From contig JACRKW010000074.1 in assembly GCA_016215215.1 (NCBI GenBank), forward strand, positions 1-41,769: a stretch of DNA of 41,769 nucleotides. Direction: 5' to 3'. Both the position numbers and the translations under genes were made by a program. The notes below the pieces were generated by a model. The model saw only the letters and a program-made list of their open reading frames with translations, was not told the DNA's origin and searched no databases. This document shows positions 1-9,144 of the stretch, piece after piece. This DNA is from Acidobacteriota bacterium (lineage in GTDB: Bacteria > Acidobacteriota > Terriglobia > Bryobacterales > Bryobacteraceae). The first letter of the stretch is position 1. Every line of letters starts with the position of its first letter.

Positions 1-2
1 GG

Positions 3-77
3 CCGGAGGAGGCCGTTCAGAAGGTCGATGCGGCCCTGAAGCCCGCACTTGAAAAGCAGTGCCGCGTCGTCGGGTGA
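3..77 (+). CDS. C-terminal end of a truncated upstream protein (…PEEAVQKVDAALKPALEKQCRVVG*)
   Basis: Open frame from the window edge to TGA at 75-77 with protein-like composition; too short to identify. Confidence 0.3.
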   Translation, partial: PEEAVQKVDAALKPALEKQCRVVG

Positions 78-203
78 CGTTTGCTGCTGCCGAGCCCCTT
101 TACGCACCCAGGAGTACCGTTTGCAGTCCGTTTGCAACTCGTGGGTTCTGACGCAGAACCCATCCAGTGTGCGTGGGTCGATTTCGTCTGTAAGTAATTG
201 GAC

Positions 204-297
<94 letters not shown>

Positions 298-338
298 GCG
301 AAGTGTGTGTGGTGGGTCAATTCGATGTTAGCACAGGG

Positions 339-2744
339 TCAAAGGGCTTTGAGGACGATGACGGTGATGTCGTCGTGCTGATCCGCTCCGGCGGCGAAGG
401 CATCGACATCTGCGATGACGCGGGCGATGATTTCGGAGGGGGGAAGGGAAGAGCAGGCGCGGACGGCGGCGAGCCAGCGGGCGTCGCCGAACTCCTCGCC
501 GGCGTGGTTCATGGCTTCCAGGACGCCGTCGGTGCAGACAGCGAGAAGGTCACCGGGCTGAAGCGTGAGTTCAGCGGAGGGATAGACGGCGTGGGGGACC
601 AGGCCTAAGGCGAGGCCGCGCGCGGCGGGGATTTCCACCTCGCCCCCGTGGCGGAGCAGGACCGCGCCGGCGTGGCCGGCGGAGGAGTGGCGGAGGGTAC
701 GGGCGGCGGGGTCCCACTGGCAGCAAAAGAGGGTGGCGAAGCGGTTGCGGGGCGTGGAGTCGAAGACGAGGCGGTTGAGGCGGGACATGAGGTCGCCGAG
801 GCCGGCTACGCCGCCGGCGCAGAGGCCGCGGAGGGAGGCCTGGAGTCCGGCCATGAGGAGGGCAGCGGGGACGCCTTTGCCGCAGATGTCGCCGATGACG
901 GCGGTGAGGTGGGAGGCAGGGGTGAGGAAGAAATCAAAGTAGTCGCCGCCGATGGACTGGGCCGGGCGGCAGTGGCCGGCGCACTCCAGGCCAGGGACGG
1001 GGGGAGGCCGGCGGGGGAGGAGGCGTTCCTGAACCTCCCGGGCGATTTCCAGTTCACGGTGGATGCGTTCGCGGCGGGCGGCCTCGGCGGCCACTTCGCG
1101 GGTGAGGCGGGAGTTTTCGAGGGCGAGGGCGGTCTGGGTGGCGACGGTTTCGAGCAGGCGGCGGTCGCTGCGTGAGTAGGGCTCCTCGTTCCGCTTGGGG
1201 CCGAGGACGAGGTGGCCGTGGGCGTCGGCGCCGGCGGAGAGGGGGATGGCGAGTTCCCAGCCGTCGCCGGCGCCGTTGGAAGTGATCTCGACGCGCTCGA
1301 CGTGCAGGGCGGCGGAGACGCGGCTGCAGACGCGGAGCTTGAGTTCTTCGGCGTCGGCGATGCTGCGCACTTCGTCGCTGAGGGCGGCGAGCACCTGTTC
1401 GGCCTCCACCTGCTCGCGGAAGAAGCGGCGGTCCACCCAGGCGCGGGCCTTGCCGGCGCCGCGTTGCACGACGATGGCGGCCAGCATGGAGTAGGCGATG
1501 AGTTGAAGCTGGCGAGCCGGTCTCATGCCGACGCTTTTGAACTCCTGGTAGACCACCCACATGACCAGCAACATGACGAGCGCCGTGAGGACGCGCACGC
1601 CTTTCTGGGCGAGGGCGTACTGGAGGCCCTGGCGGAGCACGACGCGCACATCGAGGGCCTTCTGGACGACGATGACGTAGCCGAGCGTGGCCGGGAAGAC
1701 GAACATGAGGAGCATCAGGACGAGGATGAGCGGACCGGGGAGGGAATTGAGGTCCGTGCCTCGGATGCGGGTATAGACGGCGGCGAAGAACATGGGGGCC
1801 AGGCTGAGATTGGCGCCCCACCATAGGAGCTTGAGGCGCCTTCTGGCGTCGGCGGCGGGCTCCTTGGCGGCTTTATAGGGGATATTGGCGAAGAAGACCG
1901 CGATGCCGCAGAGAAGGAGGATGAAGAAGACCGGGGAGGCGAGAAGGAGGATGAAGAAGACCGGGGAGGCGAAGCGGAGCGCGCGGTTGACGAGATCGGG
2001 GGTCTGGCCACCGGCGGCTTCGATGGACTCGAAGATTGCCACGGTGAGGCTGAAGGCGAGTAAGGGCAGCCCGACCGCCCATTGGGTCCAGCGAAGGATG
2101 CGGACAGGCGAGCGCGGGTCAGGGAAGTAGAGGCCGAAGAGCAGCATCCACAGCGCCCAGGTGGTATTGGCGATGAAAGCATAGAAGACGCCGGAACTGC
2201 GCCAAGGCTGATCCCATTCCAGGGGGATGTTGCCGACGCCGGTGGCCAGGTGGCCGAAGCTGATCATGAGGCCAAGGACGAGCCAGGCGGCGAGGTCGCG
2301 CGGGCGGACGAGGACGACGAAGAAGCCGAGGGCGAGGCAGACGACGCGTGTGAGGAAGTCGACGAAGATGGCGATGATCCAGTCGCGCCAACCGGACATG
2401 GGTCCGGCGGCGGGCTTGAGCTGGATTTCGGCGGAGAGGGTCTGCCCGCCGCGGAGGTACTGGACGGGAAGGTGCTGGCCGGCTGCGGCGGAGCGGAGGG
2501 AGGCCTTGAACTCGCCGCCGTGACGGAGCGGGCGGCCGGCGACGGTGAGGACCCGGTCGCCAGGCTGGAGGCCGGCGGCCGTGGCCTCATCCTGAAGCGC
2601 GGAGATGACGGTGGTGTGAGAGGGGATGGTGAAGGGCAGGCGGGGGGCGTCGCGGTAGAAGCGGATGGCTCCCCAGGTGTGGGCGATTTCGTAACTGCCG
2701 GCCAGAAGCAGGAGAAGGCCAGCGAGCAGGCGCAGGTAGCGCAT
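339..2744 (-). CDS. Membrane-anchored PDZ / multi-TM / GAF / PP2C SpoIIE-family phosphatase
   Basis: PDZ-like ALQDEATAAGLQPGDRVLTVAGRPL, several TM segments, GAF-like region, PP2C/RsbU-type …GGDYFDFF…AVIGDICGKGVPAALLMAGLQ…HSSAGHAGAVLL…GDLLAVCTDGVLEAMN…HDDITVIVLKAL. The 339-3419 ORF is trimmed to MRYLRLLAGLLLL at 2744. Confidence 0.9.
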   Translation of the reverse strand: MRYLRLLAGLLLLLAGSYEIAHTWGAIRFYRDAPRLPFTIPSHTTVISALQDEATAAGLQPGDRVLTVAGRPLRHGGEFKASLRSAAAGQHLPVQYLRGGQTLSAEIQLKPAAGPMSGWRDWIIAIFVDFLTRVVCLALGFFVVLVRPRDLAAWLVLGLMISFGHLATGVGNIPLEWDQPWRSSGVFYAFIANTTWALWMLLFGLYFPDPRSPVRILRWTQWAVGLPLLAFSLTVAIFESIEAAGGQTPDLVNRALRFASPVFFILLLASPVFFILLLCGIAVFFANIPYKAAKEPAADARRRLKLLWWGANLSLAPMFFAAVYTRIRGTDLNSLPGPLILVLMLLMFVFPATLGYVIVVQKALDVRVVLRQGLQYALAQKGVRVLTALVMLLVMWVVYQEFKSVGMRPARQLQLIAYSMLAAIVVQRGAGKARAWVDRRFFREQVEAEQVLAALSDEVRSIADAEELKLRVCSRVSAALHVERVEITSNGAGDGWELAIPLSAGADAHGHLVLGPKRNEEPYSRSDRRLLETVATQTALALENSRLTREVAAEAARRERIHRELEIAREVQERLLPRRPPPVPGLECAGHCRPAQSIGGDYFDFFLTPASHLTAVIGDICGKGVPAALLMAGLQASLRGLCAGGVAGLGDLMSRLNRLVFDSTPRNRFATLFCCQWDPAARTLRHSSAGHAGAVLLRHGGEVEIPAARGLALGLVPHAVYPSAELTLQPGDLLAVCTDGVLEAMNHAGEEFGDARWLAAVRACSSLPPSEIIARVIADVDAFAAGADQHDDITVIVLKAL

Positions 2745-2807
2745 CAGGTCTAGATTACCGCCTATGGGTGGCAGGGGGCGGATACCGGCATAATAAGAGA
2801 AGTACAT

Positions 2808-3885
2808 ATGAGCTTTGCCACTATTCCGGAAGCCCTCGACGCCTTCCGTGCCGGCCGCATGCTGGTGGTTGTCGACGATGAGGACAGAGAGAACGAAGGC
2901 GATCTGACGCTGGCGGCGGAGTTCGCCACGCCGGAGGCGATCAACTTCATGGCGCTGCACGGGCGCGGGCTGGTGTGCCTGGCGCTGGCTCCGGAGGTCT
3001 GCGACCGGCTGAACCTGCCGCTGATGTCGCAGCGGAACACGTCGCAGTTCGGGACGGCGTTCTGCGAGGCGGTGGACGCGACCGAGGGGGTGACGACGGG
3101 CATTTCGGCGGCCGACCGGGCGCGGACGATTCAGGTGGCGATTGATCCAGGCTCGCACCCGGCCGACTTGGCGCGGCCGGGACACGTGTTTCCGTTGCGG
3201 GCACGGGAGGGCGGGGTGCTGATCCGGTCCGGCCAGACCGAGGCGGCGGTCGACCTGGCGAGACTTGCGGGACTGCGGCCGGGCGGCGTGATCTGCGAGA
3301 TCATGAACGACGACGGCACCATGGCGCGGGTGCCGCAACTGGTGGAGTTCTGCAAGCGGCACGACCTGTTGCTGATCTCGGTGGCGGACCTGATCCGCTA
3401 CCGGCTGGAGAACGAGCACATTGTGCGGCGCGCGGCCGAGGGGTCCATCACGATGGACCTGGGGACGTTCCGCACGATCTCATACGCGTCCTCGATCGAT
3501 CCGGAGACGCACCTGGCGCTGATCTACGGCAATCCGGAGAAGGCGGGCTCGGCGCTGGTGCGGATGCATTCGCGGTGCACCTACGGGGACGTGTTCCACT
3601 CGACGGAGTGCGAGTGCCACCGGATTCTGCGGGCGGCGCTGGAGCATATTGTCGCCGAGGGGGCGGGGGTGCTGGTGTACCTGCACCAGACGGGATCGGG
3701 GATCAGGCAGATCGCACTATTCGTCGCCGGCGGGGCAGCGGCTGCTGCAGCACGAGACGGGGTTGGGGGCGCAGATCCTGTCGGACCTGGGGCTGCACCG
3801 GATTCGGCTCCTGACCAACCACAGGCGGAAGGTGGTGGGGTTGGAGGGGTTCAACATCGAGATCGTGGACCAGCTTCCGCTGTAG
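2808..3885 (+). CDS. ribBA: Bifunctional 3,4-DHBP synthase / GTP cyclohydrolase II; apparent frameshift near 3710-3722
   Basis: N-terminal RibB domain (VVDDEDRENEGDLTLAAEFATPEAINFM…STGISAADRA-like…HVFPLRAREGGVL); RibA Zn site CTYGDVFHSTECEC. After VYLHQTGSGIRQ the homologous sequence continues in another frame (HYSSPAGQRLLQHETGLGAQILSDLGLHRIRLLTNHRRKVVGLEGFNIEIVDQLPL*, ending 3885); the original frame runs into low-complexity residues to 3908. Confidence 0.85.
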
Positions 3886-3943
3886 GGGCGGGCGGTCTGG
3901 TAGACTGAAAGTTCGAATTCACGCCGGAAGGAGGTGAGTAGGA

Positions 3944-4141
3944 ATGGCAGAAGTATACATTCAGGACGGTGAGACTCTTGAATCCGCATTACGCCGCTTC
4001 AAGCGGAAAGTGCAGCAGGAGGACATCATCAAGGAGATCAAGAAACACTCCTACTACATGAAGCCCGGCGAAAAGAAGCGCGTGAAGGCGGCATTGGCGC
4101 GGAAGCGCAATCGCAAGAAGCGGCCGAGGGACGTGGAGTAG
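3944..4141 (+). CDS. rpsU: 30S ribosomal protein bS21
   Basis: 65 aa MAEVYIQDGETLESALRRFKRKVQQEDIIKEIKKHSYYMKPGEKKRVKAALARKRNRKK; strong RBS GGAAGGAGGTGA upstream. Confidence 0.97.
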   Translation: MAEVYIQDGETLESALRRFKRKVQQEDIIKEIKKHSYYMKPGEKKRVKAALARKRNRKKRPRDVE

Positions 4142-4166
4142 GGGCTCGATCGAGTTTGATGCGGGA

Positions 4167-4200
4167 CAGGCCACCTTTCGGGGTGGCCTGTTTTGCGTTT
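4167..4200 (+). terminator. Intrinsic terminator after rpsU
   Basis: Perfect 9-bp stem CAGGCCACC-TTTCGG-GGTGGCCTG followed by TTTTGCGTTT. Confidence 0.85.
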
Positions 4201-4226
4201 GCCCCAAGGCTTTACCATGGAGGCGT

Positions 4227-5135
4227 ATGCCGCCGTTTCTTGCCGCGCTGAAGTGGGACCGGATCGACGAGTGGTTGGTGATGAGCCTGAAGGCGTCGGT
4301 GTACCTGGCGGGGGCGGCGCTGCTGACGTTCCTGCTGGGGAAGTTGTTCCGGCGGATCCGGCGGCTCTCGGCGGAGCTGATCCGGGAACGGGGCGGGGCG
4401 GACGCGGAGATCGAGAAGCAGACCGACACGATAGCCAGCATCTCGCGGCGGGTATTGTTTTCGCTGATCTGGACGCTGGCGATGGTGCTAGCGCTGCGCG
4501 AGTTCAAGTTCGACGTGGGGCCGCTGCTGGCGGGCGCCGGGGTGGCCGGTTTGGCGGTGGGCTTCGCGGCGCAGAGCGTGCTGAAGGACTGGATCAACGG
4601 GCTGTTCCTGCTGACCGAGGGCCAGATCCGGATCGGCGACGTGATCAAGATCGGCGACCTGACGGGGACGGTGGAGCAGCTCTCTCTGCGGACCACGGTG
4701 TTGCGGGGCTACGACGGGAATGTGCATGTGGTCGCCAACGGATCGGTGCAGAACTTCTCGAACCTGACGCTGGGCCACTCCTATGCCGTGTTTGAGATGG
4801 CGGCTGATTATGGGGAAGATCCGGAGCTGCTGTTGGGCGCATTGCGAGAGGCGGGCGACGAGTTGCGTGCGGACGCGGAGTTCGGACCTCTGGTGCTGGA
4901 GGAGATGGAGGTGGCGGGCGTGGACCGCTTCACCGAGCAGGGGGTGGTGGTGAAGGCGCGCATGCGCACGCGGCCGAGCCAGCAGTGGAGGGTGGCGCGC
5001 GAGGTGAACCGCCGGGTGCGGTTGAAGTGCGCCGAACGAGGGATCACAATCGCCACCGCGCAGCGCGCGGTGCAGATCTTCGAGAAAGGGTTTGGCCATG
5101 ATTCCCATCCAGCGCAACCAACTAGCCGGCCTTGA
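4227..5135 (+). CDS. MscS-family mechanosensitive ion channel
   Basis: VAGLAVGFAAQSVLKDWINGLFLLTEGQIRIGDVIKIGDLTGTVEQLSLRTTVLRGYDGNVHVVANGSVQNFSNLT, typical MscS pore/beta domain; N-terminal TM segments. Confidence 0.92.
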   Translation: MPPFLAALKWDRIDEWLVMSLKASVYLAGAALLTFLLGKLFRRIRRLSAELIRERGGADAEIEKQTDTIASISRRVLFSLIWTLAMVLALREFKFDVGPLLAGAGVAGLAVGFAAQSVLKDWINGLFLLTEGQIRIGDVIKIGDLTGTVEQLSLRTTVLRGYDGNVHVVANGSVQNFSNLTLGHSYAVFEMAADYGEDPELLLGALREAGDELRADAEFGPLVLEEMEVAGVDRFTEQGVVVKARMRTRPSQQWRVAREVNRRVRLKCAERGITIATAQRAVQIFEKGFGHDSHPAQPTSRP

Positions 5136-5628
5136 GTGGCGGCAACCAGGGGCATTCTCGCGGACGTACGAGCTGCGAGCGGGCGATTCGCTGTTGGCCC
5201 GATTGGAGTTCAAGAAGACGTTCGGCACACTGGCAGAAGCCGAGACGGCGCAGGGGAAATGGAGCTTCAAGCGCACGGGGTTCCTGTCACCACTGGTTTC
5301 GGCGCGCGTGCTGGGCGAGGAGGCCGATATCGCCATCTACAAGCCGAGTTTCTCTGGCCAAAAGGGCGCCCTGCGGCTGGCCGGCGGAGAGACTTTGGCA
5401 CTGCATACGATGGGCTTCTGGGGCTCGGAGTGGGCGCTGACGGCCGCGGGCGGAGAGCAGTTGCTGCGATTCCACAACAAGGGGCTGGTGCATCACGGCG
5501 CCGACATCGATGTGGGTGAGGCGGCTCGCAACCGCGAGGATCTGGAACTGTTGCTGACGATGGCGTGGTACATCCTGGTGCTTCACATGGCGGATTCCAA
5601 CGCCATGATATGCATGGTGGGTTCTTGA
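5098..5628 (+). CDS. Conserved-looking hypothetical protein, about 176 aa
   Basis: ORF overlapping the MscS stop; good coding composition; ATG at 5098; no family recognised with certainty. Confidence 0.7.
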   Translation: MIPIQRNQLAGLEWRQPGAFSRTYELRAGDSLLARLEFKKTFGTLAEAETAQGKWSFKRTGFLSPLVSARVLGEEADIAIYKPSFSGQKGALRLAGGETLALHTMGFWGSEWALTAAGGEQLLRFHNKGLVHHGADIDVGEAARNREDLELLLTMAWYILVLHMADSNAMICMVGS

Positions 5629-6860
5629 GCCCGCGGCGGATTCTGTATCTGGCCGCTCACGGGGGTTTCGCCGGGCAGGGCATCCCGTTGGGCGGCGGGG
5701 CGGCGGTGTCGGAGATGCTGCTGGCGGAGTGGTCGCGTTGCGGAGTGGATGTGGAGATGGTGGCGCCTTCGGTACTGGGCGGCACGGCACCGGGCGGGCG
5801 GGAACTGGTGGAGTACAACGAGCGGCAGTATGCGGCATTCTGCGACGCGTTCCGGGAGGCGTCGACGGCGGAAGCGCTGCGGCACGATCCGGCCACAACA
5901 TCGATCCTGGTGAACGATATCAGCGAGGGACCCGACTTTGCGAGGCTGCGGGCGGCGGGATTCCGTGTGGTGACGGTTTATCACGTGGACGTGGTGGCCT
6001 ACATCGCGGCGATCTACTTACGCGGGGTGGCGGGCCCGGCGGCGCTGGCGCGGCTGTGGGAGAGGTTGCGGGCGCTGGGGGCGGGACGCATCGCACCGCG
6101 GATTCTCAGGCTGATTTTCGAGCAGCAGCGGGCGAGCCTGGCGCACTCGGACGCGGTGGTTGTGCCGTCGGCGGCGATGAAGGAGATTCTGCTGGCCGGT
6201 TACGCGGACACGCCGGCGGAGAGGATTCACGTTGTGCCGTGGGGAGCGCCGCCGGAGGCGGCGGCGGATCCGGCGATCGACCTGCGGCGCGAGTATGGTG
6301 TCCCGGGCGAGGCGCGGGTGCTGCTGTGCCTGAGCCGGATTTCGCCGGAGAAGGGGCAGGATGCACTGCTGGAGTCGCTGCTGGATTGGGAGGGGTCGGG
6401 CAGGATGCCGGCTCGGCCGGTGTGGCTCTTCATCTGCGGCGAAGCGGCGTTCATGCACGGCCGCCGGCACATGGAGAGATTGCGGGCGCTGGCATCGCGG
6501 TTGAAGCGCGTCAGGGTGGTGTTTCCGGGATACGTGGCAGGCGCACGGAAGCGGGCCTTTTTCGAGATGGCGGACCTGTATGTATTTCCGTCGCGGCACG
6601 AGAGCTATGGACTGACGCTGATGGAGGCTCTGCAGGCGGGGCTGCCGGCGGTTTGCGCGGAGAGCGCCGGCTCGCGGGAGATCATGGCGCCGGAGTTTGG
6701 TGTGACTGTGCCGGCGGGCAGACCGCTTTGGCCGGCGATCGCCGGACTGCTTGAGGATGACGGCCGGAGGGTGGCGATGGGACGGGCGGCAGGCGAGTTC
6801 GCGCGGGCGCGGCCTTTCGCGGCAAGCGCGGCGCGGCTGGCGGAGTTGTTGCTGGGTTAG
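5610..6860 (+). CDS. Glycosyltransferase family 4 (GT-B)
   Basis: GGGAAVSEMLLAEW…VLLCLSRISPEKGQDALLESL…VVFPGYVAGARKRAFFEMADLYVFPSRHESYGLTLMEALQAGLPAVCAESAGSREIM. Confidence 0.9.
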   Translation: MHGGFLSPRRILYLAAHGGFAGQGIPLGGGAAVSEMLLAEWSRCGVDVEMVAPSVLGGTAPGGRELVEYNERQYAAFCDAFREASTAEALRHDPATTSILVNDISEGPDFARLRAAGFRVVTVYHVDVVAYIAAIYLRGVAGPAALARLWERLRALGAGRIAPRILRLIFEQQRASLAHSDAVVVPSAAMKEILLAGYADTPAERIHVVPWGAPPEAAADPAIDLRREYGVPGEARVLLCLSRISPEKGQDALLESLLDWEGSGRMPARPVWLFICGEAAFMHGRRHMERLRALASRLKRVRVVFPGYVAGARKRAFFEMADLYVFPSRHESYGLTLMEALQAGLPAVCAESAGSREIMAPEFGVTVPAGRPLWPAIAGLLEDDGRRVAMGRAAGEFARARPFAASAARLAELLLG

Positions 6861-7729
6861 CGGGCGGCGTCGAAGAGCGCGGCGGCGACGCGGTCCAGCG
6901 GGGCGACAACCTGCGCGGCGCCGAGGCGAATGGCCTCGCGGGGCATACCGAAGACAACGGAGGAGTCCTCATCCTGGGCGACGGTGCGGGCACCGGCGCG
7001 CAGCATGGCCAGCATACCCTCGGCTCCGTCGCTGCCCATGCCGGTGAGCAGGGCAGCGGAGGCGCAGGAGCCGGCGGCCTGGGCGACGGAATGGAACAGG
7101 ACGTCGACCGAGGGGCGCTTGTAGCAGACCTTGGGGCCGTCGGGGATGTGCTGGGTGATGACGATGGGCGGGACATCGCCGGAGAGCGACTTCAGGACCT
7201 TCTCGATGGCCTGGGTGCCGCCGGTGGATGCGCCGATGGCGACGATGCGCTTGGGCGGGATGGAGCCGGCCTGGAGCTTAACAGGCGGGGCGGCGGCGGG
7301 CGCCTGCGGATGCGGGCGGGCCGGGCGGGAGCGGGCCGCGGCGCGGATGCGGCGGGGGAGGTCCTCGCGCAGGTCGCCGACCGAGTACGGGCCGCCGGGC
7401 TTGGCGAGCACATCGACGGCTCCGCGGCTGAGGGCCTCCATGGCTTTTCCGGTGGAGCTTTGGGTGAGGGAACTGATGACGATGACCGGGAGAGGGTGGT
7501 GCACCATCAGCTTGTCGAGGAAGGTGAGGCCGTCCATGCGGGGCATTTCGATGTCGAGGGTGAGGACATCTGGGGCGAGGGAGAGGATCTTGTCCCGGGC
7601 GACGAAGGGATCGGGTGCGGTGCCGACGACGTCGAGGTCGGGCTGCGAGTTCAGGATATCGCTCAGGACTTTGCGAACGATGGCCGAGTCGTCGACGACG
7701 AGGACGCGGGTTTTGGCGGGGGCAGGCAT
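6857..7729 (-). CDS. cheB: Chemotaxis response regulator protein-glutamate methylesterase CheB, internally shortened
   Basis: Receiver domain (VLVVDDSAIVRKVLSDIL…DVLTLDIEMPRMDGLTFLDKLM…AKP) and methylesterase motifs AIGASTGGTQAIEKVL, ITQHIP, RPSVDVLFHSVAQ, LLTGMGSDGAEGM. Only 290 aa, with QHIP joined directly to DGPKVCYKRPSVDVLF. Confidence 0.93.
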   Translation of the reverse strand: MPAPAKTRVLVVDDSAIVRKVLSDILNSQPDLDVVGTAPDPFVARDKILSLAPDVLTLDIEMPRMDGLTFLDKLMVHHPLPVIVISSLTQSSTGKAMEALSRGAVDVLAKPGGPYSVGDLREDLPRRIRAAARSRPARPHPQAPAAAPPVKLQAGSIPPKRIVAIGASTGGTQAIEKVLKSLSGDVPPIVITQHIPDGPKVCYKRPSVDVLFHSVAQAAGSCASAALLTGMGSDGAEGMLAMLRAGARTVAQDEDSSVVFGMPREAIRLGAAQVVAPLDRVAAALFDAAR

Positions 7730-8178
7730 TATGGCTCCTGGAACTGGATGAAGACGGAGATGCAGCCGTCCTCGAGTTGGAAGGTGAGCCAGTGGCCGGA
7801 CGGGGCGTAGGAAGCGGCAATCGATTGGGGCTGCTCGATATGGAGGCGTCCTTCGGGTTCGAAGCGGCTGATGGTGGCGCCGCAGAGCATATTGGCGAGT
7901 TCGGTGACGGTGCTGAGACAGTTCTGGGCGTCGATTTCATCGGGCTCCAGGCCAAGCAGGCTGGCGGCGAGGCGGATACAGGAGCTGCGGGTGATGGCGA
8001 CGGTGAGTGCGCCTTGAAGGCTGCCGTTGAAGCGAGCGGAGGCGGCGCAAGAGTCCGGCTGGAAGGCGGAAGAGACTTCGGCGGTGGTGATGGGGAGCTC
8101 GAAGAACATCAGTTCGAGGACCTCGAGGACGGCAGCCTGGCAGGCGTTTCGGAGCTTGGGGTGGGAAAGGTCTTTCAT
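7729..8178 (-). CDS. CheX/CheC-like chemotaxis phosphatase domain protein
   Basis: MKDLSHPKLRNACQAAVLEVLELMFFELP…LTVAITRSSCIRLAASLLGLEPDEI…CLSTVTELANMLCGATISRFEPEG; between cheY and cheB with overlapping stop/start. Confidence 0.75.
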   Translation of the reverse strand: MKDLSHPKLRNACQAAVLEVLELMFFELPITTAEVSSAFQPDSCAASARFNGSLQGALTVAITRSSCIRLAASLLGLEPDEIDAQNCLSTVTELANMLCGATISRFEPEGRLHIEQPQSIAASYAPSGHWLTFQLEDGCISVFIQFQEP

Positions 8179-8206
8179 AGGAATCTCCCGCGCCGGGCGC
8201 CTGGAG

Positions 8207-8611
8207 TCACGAGGCGCTCCATTCCGGGAAGAGGCCGGAGAGGACCTGAAAGAGCTTCTCGGGTGGGAAGGGTTTGCGTACATAGTCCGAAGCGCCAAGA
8301 CGCATGAGGGCGTCAACGCGCTGGTCAGTGGAGTCAGTGGAGACGACAACGACCGGGATGCGGGCGAGGCCGGGATCGAGACGCAGCTCCCGGAGCAGGC
8401 CCTCACCGTCGAGCACCGGCATGTTGATATCGGTGAGGATGAGGTCGACCTGAGCGCCGGCCTGGGCGGCCGAGCGGAGGCGTTCGAGGGCTTCGCGGCC
8501 GTTGCCGGCTTCGAGGCAGGCGGAGACGCTGAGGCCGGCCACGGCGATAGTGCGCTTGACGAACGAACGCATGACGGGGGAGTCGTCGACGATGAGGACG
8601 TTCTTTGTCAT
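8207..8611 (-). CDS. CheY-like single-domain response regulator
   Basis: MTKNVLIVDDSPVMRSFVKRTI…DLILTDINMPVLDGEGLLREL…VVVVSTDSTDQ…GASDYVRKPFPPEKL. Confidence 0.93.
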   Translation of the reverse strand: MTKNVLIVDDSPVMRSFVKRTIAVAGLSVSACLEAGNGREALERLRSAAQAGAQVDLILTDINMPVLDGEGLLRELRLDPGLARIPVVVVSTDSTDQRVDALMRLGASDYVRKPFPPEKLFQVLSGLFPEWSAS

Positions 8612-9144
8612 TCCACACCTCCGTTGAGAGCGGCGTGCACGGCCGAGGCGGCACGGGCGGCCAGTTCGCGCTCGGGCTGGCCGGGCGCGCGAACCAGCAT
8701 GCGGCCGCTGGCGGCTTCCAGGCGGATGGTCCGAGATACCGAGCCGCCGACCTCCTCGCCGTGGATGAGCACGCCGGCCTTCCACAGGAGTTTGCGCAGC
8801 GCGGCGTAGTTGCGTTTGCCGATGCTGAAGATGCCGTTGTCGTCGACCACCGCGGCGCCGCCGGCCAGGCGGACGACGAGGCGGCGTTTGTCCGCGCCCT
8901 GGCGGTAGGCGGCCTGAAACAGCAGGGGCGTGCCTGTGTCGGCATAGCGGAAGGGGTTCTCGCGCCCGTTGGTGAGGCGGTCGACGGCGCTGTCGGGGAG
9001 CATGAAGTGCAGCATGCCACTGACCTTGGAAAGCGGATCCCAGATGGCGACGGCTATGCAGGAGCCCAGGGCATAGGTGACCAGTTCGGCGGCCGGATCG
9101 CCGGTCACTTTGCAGTCGCCCACTCCGACCACAAGGGCGCTCAT
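8608..9144 (-). CDS. cheD: Chemoreceptor glutamine deamidase CheD
   Basis: LVTYALGSCIAVAIWDPLSKVSGMLHFMLPDS…FRYADTGTPLLF…IGKRNYAALRKLLWKAGVLIHGEEVGGSVSRTIRLEAASGRMLVR; ATGA overlap with cheY. Confidence 0.93.
   Translation of the reverse strand: MSALVVGVGDCKVTGDPAAELVTYALGSCIAVAIWDPLSKVSGMLHFMLPDSAVDRLTNGRENPFRYADTGTPLLFQAAYRQGADKRRLVVRLAGGAAVVDDNGIFSIGKRNYAALRKLLWKAGVLIHGEEVGGSVSRTIRLEAASGRMLVRAPGQPERELAARAASAVHAALNGGVE

Noticed and set aside
2745-2807. FMN riboswitch upstream of ribBA
   Set aside because: The intergenic space to the divergent gene is only 63 bp, too short for an RFN element.
2745-3419. N-terminal extension of the phosphatase ORF to 3419
   Set aside because: Antisense to ribBA; Arg/His/Pro-rich; a natural start with TM leader exists at 2744.
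3700-3725. Programmed ribosomal frameshift in ribBA
   Set aside because: No slippery heptamer or stimulatory structure evident; mutation or sequence error more likely.
5729-6754. 341-aa + strand ORF
   Set aside because: Out-of-frame within the GT4 gene; Gly-rich artefact.
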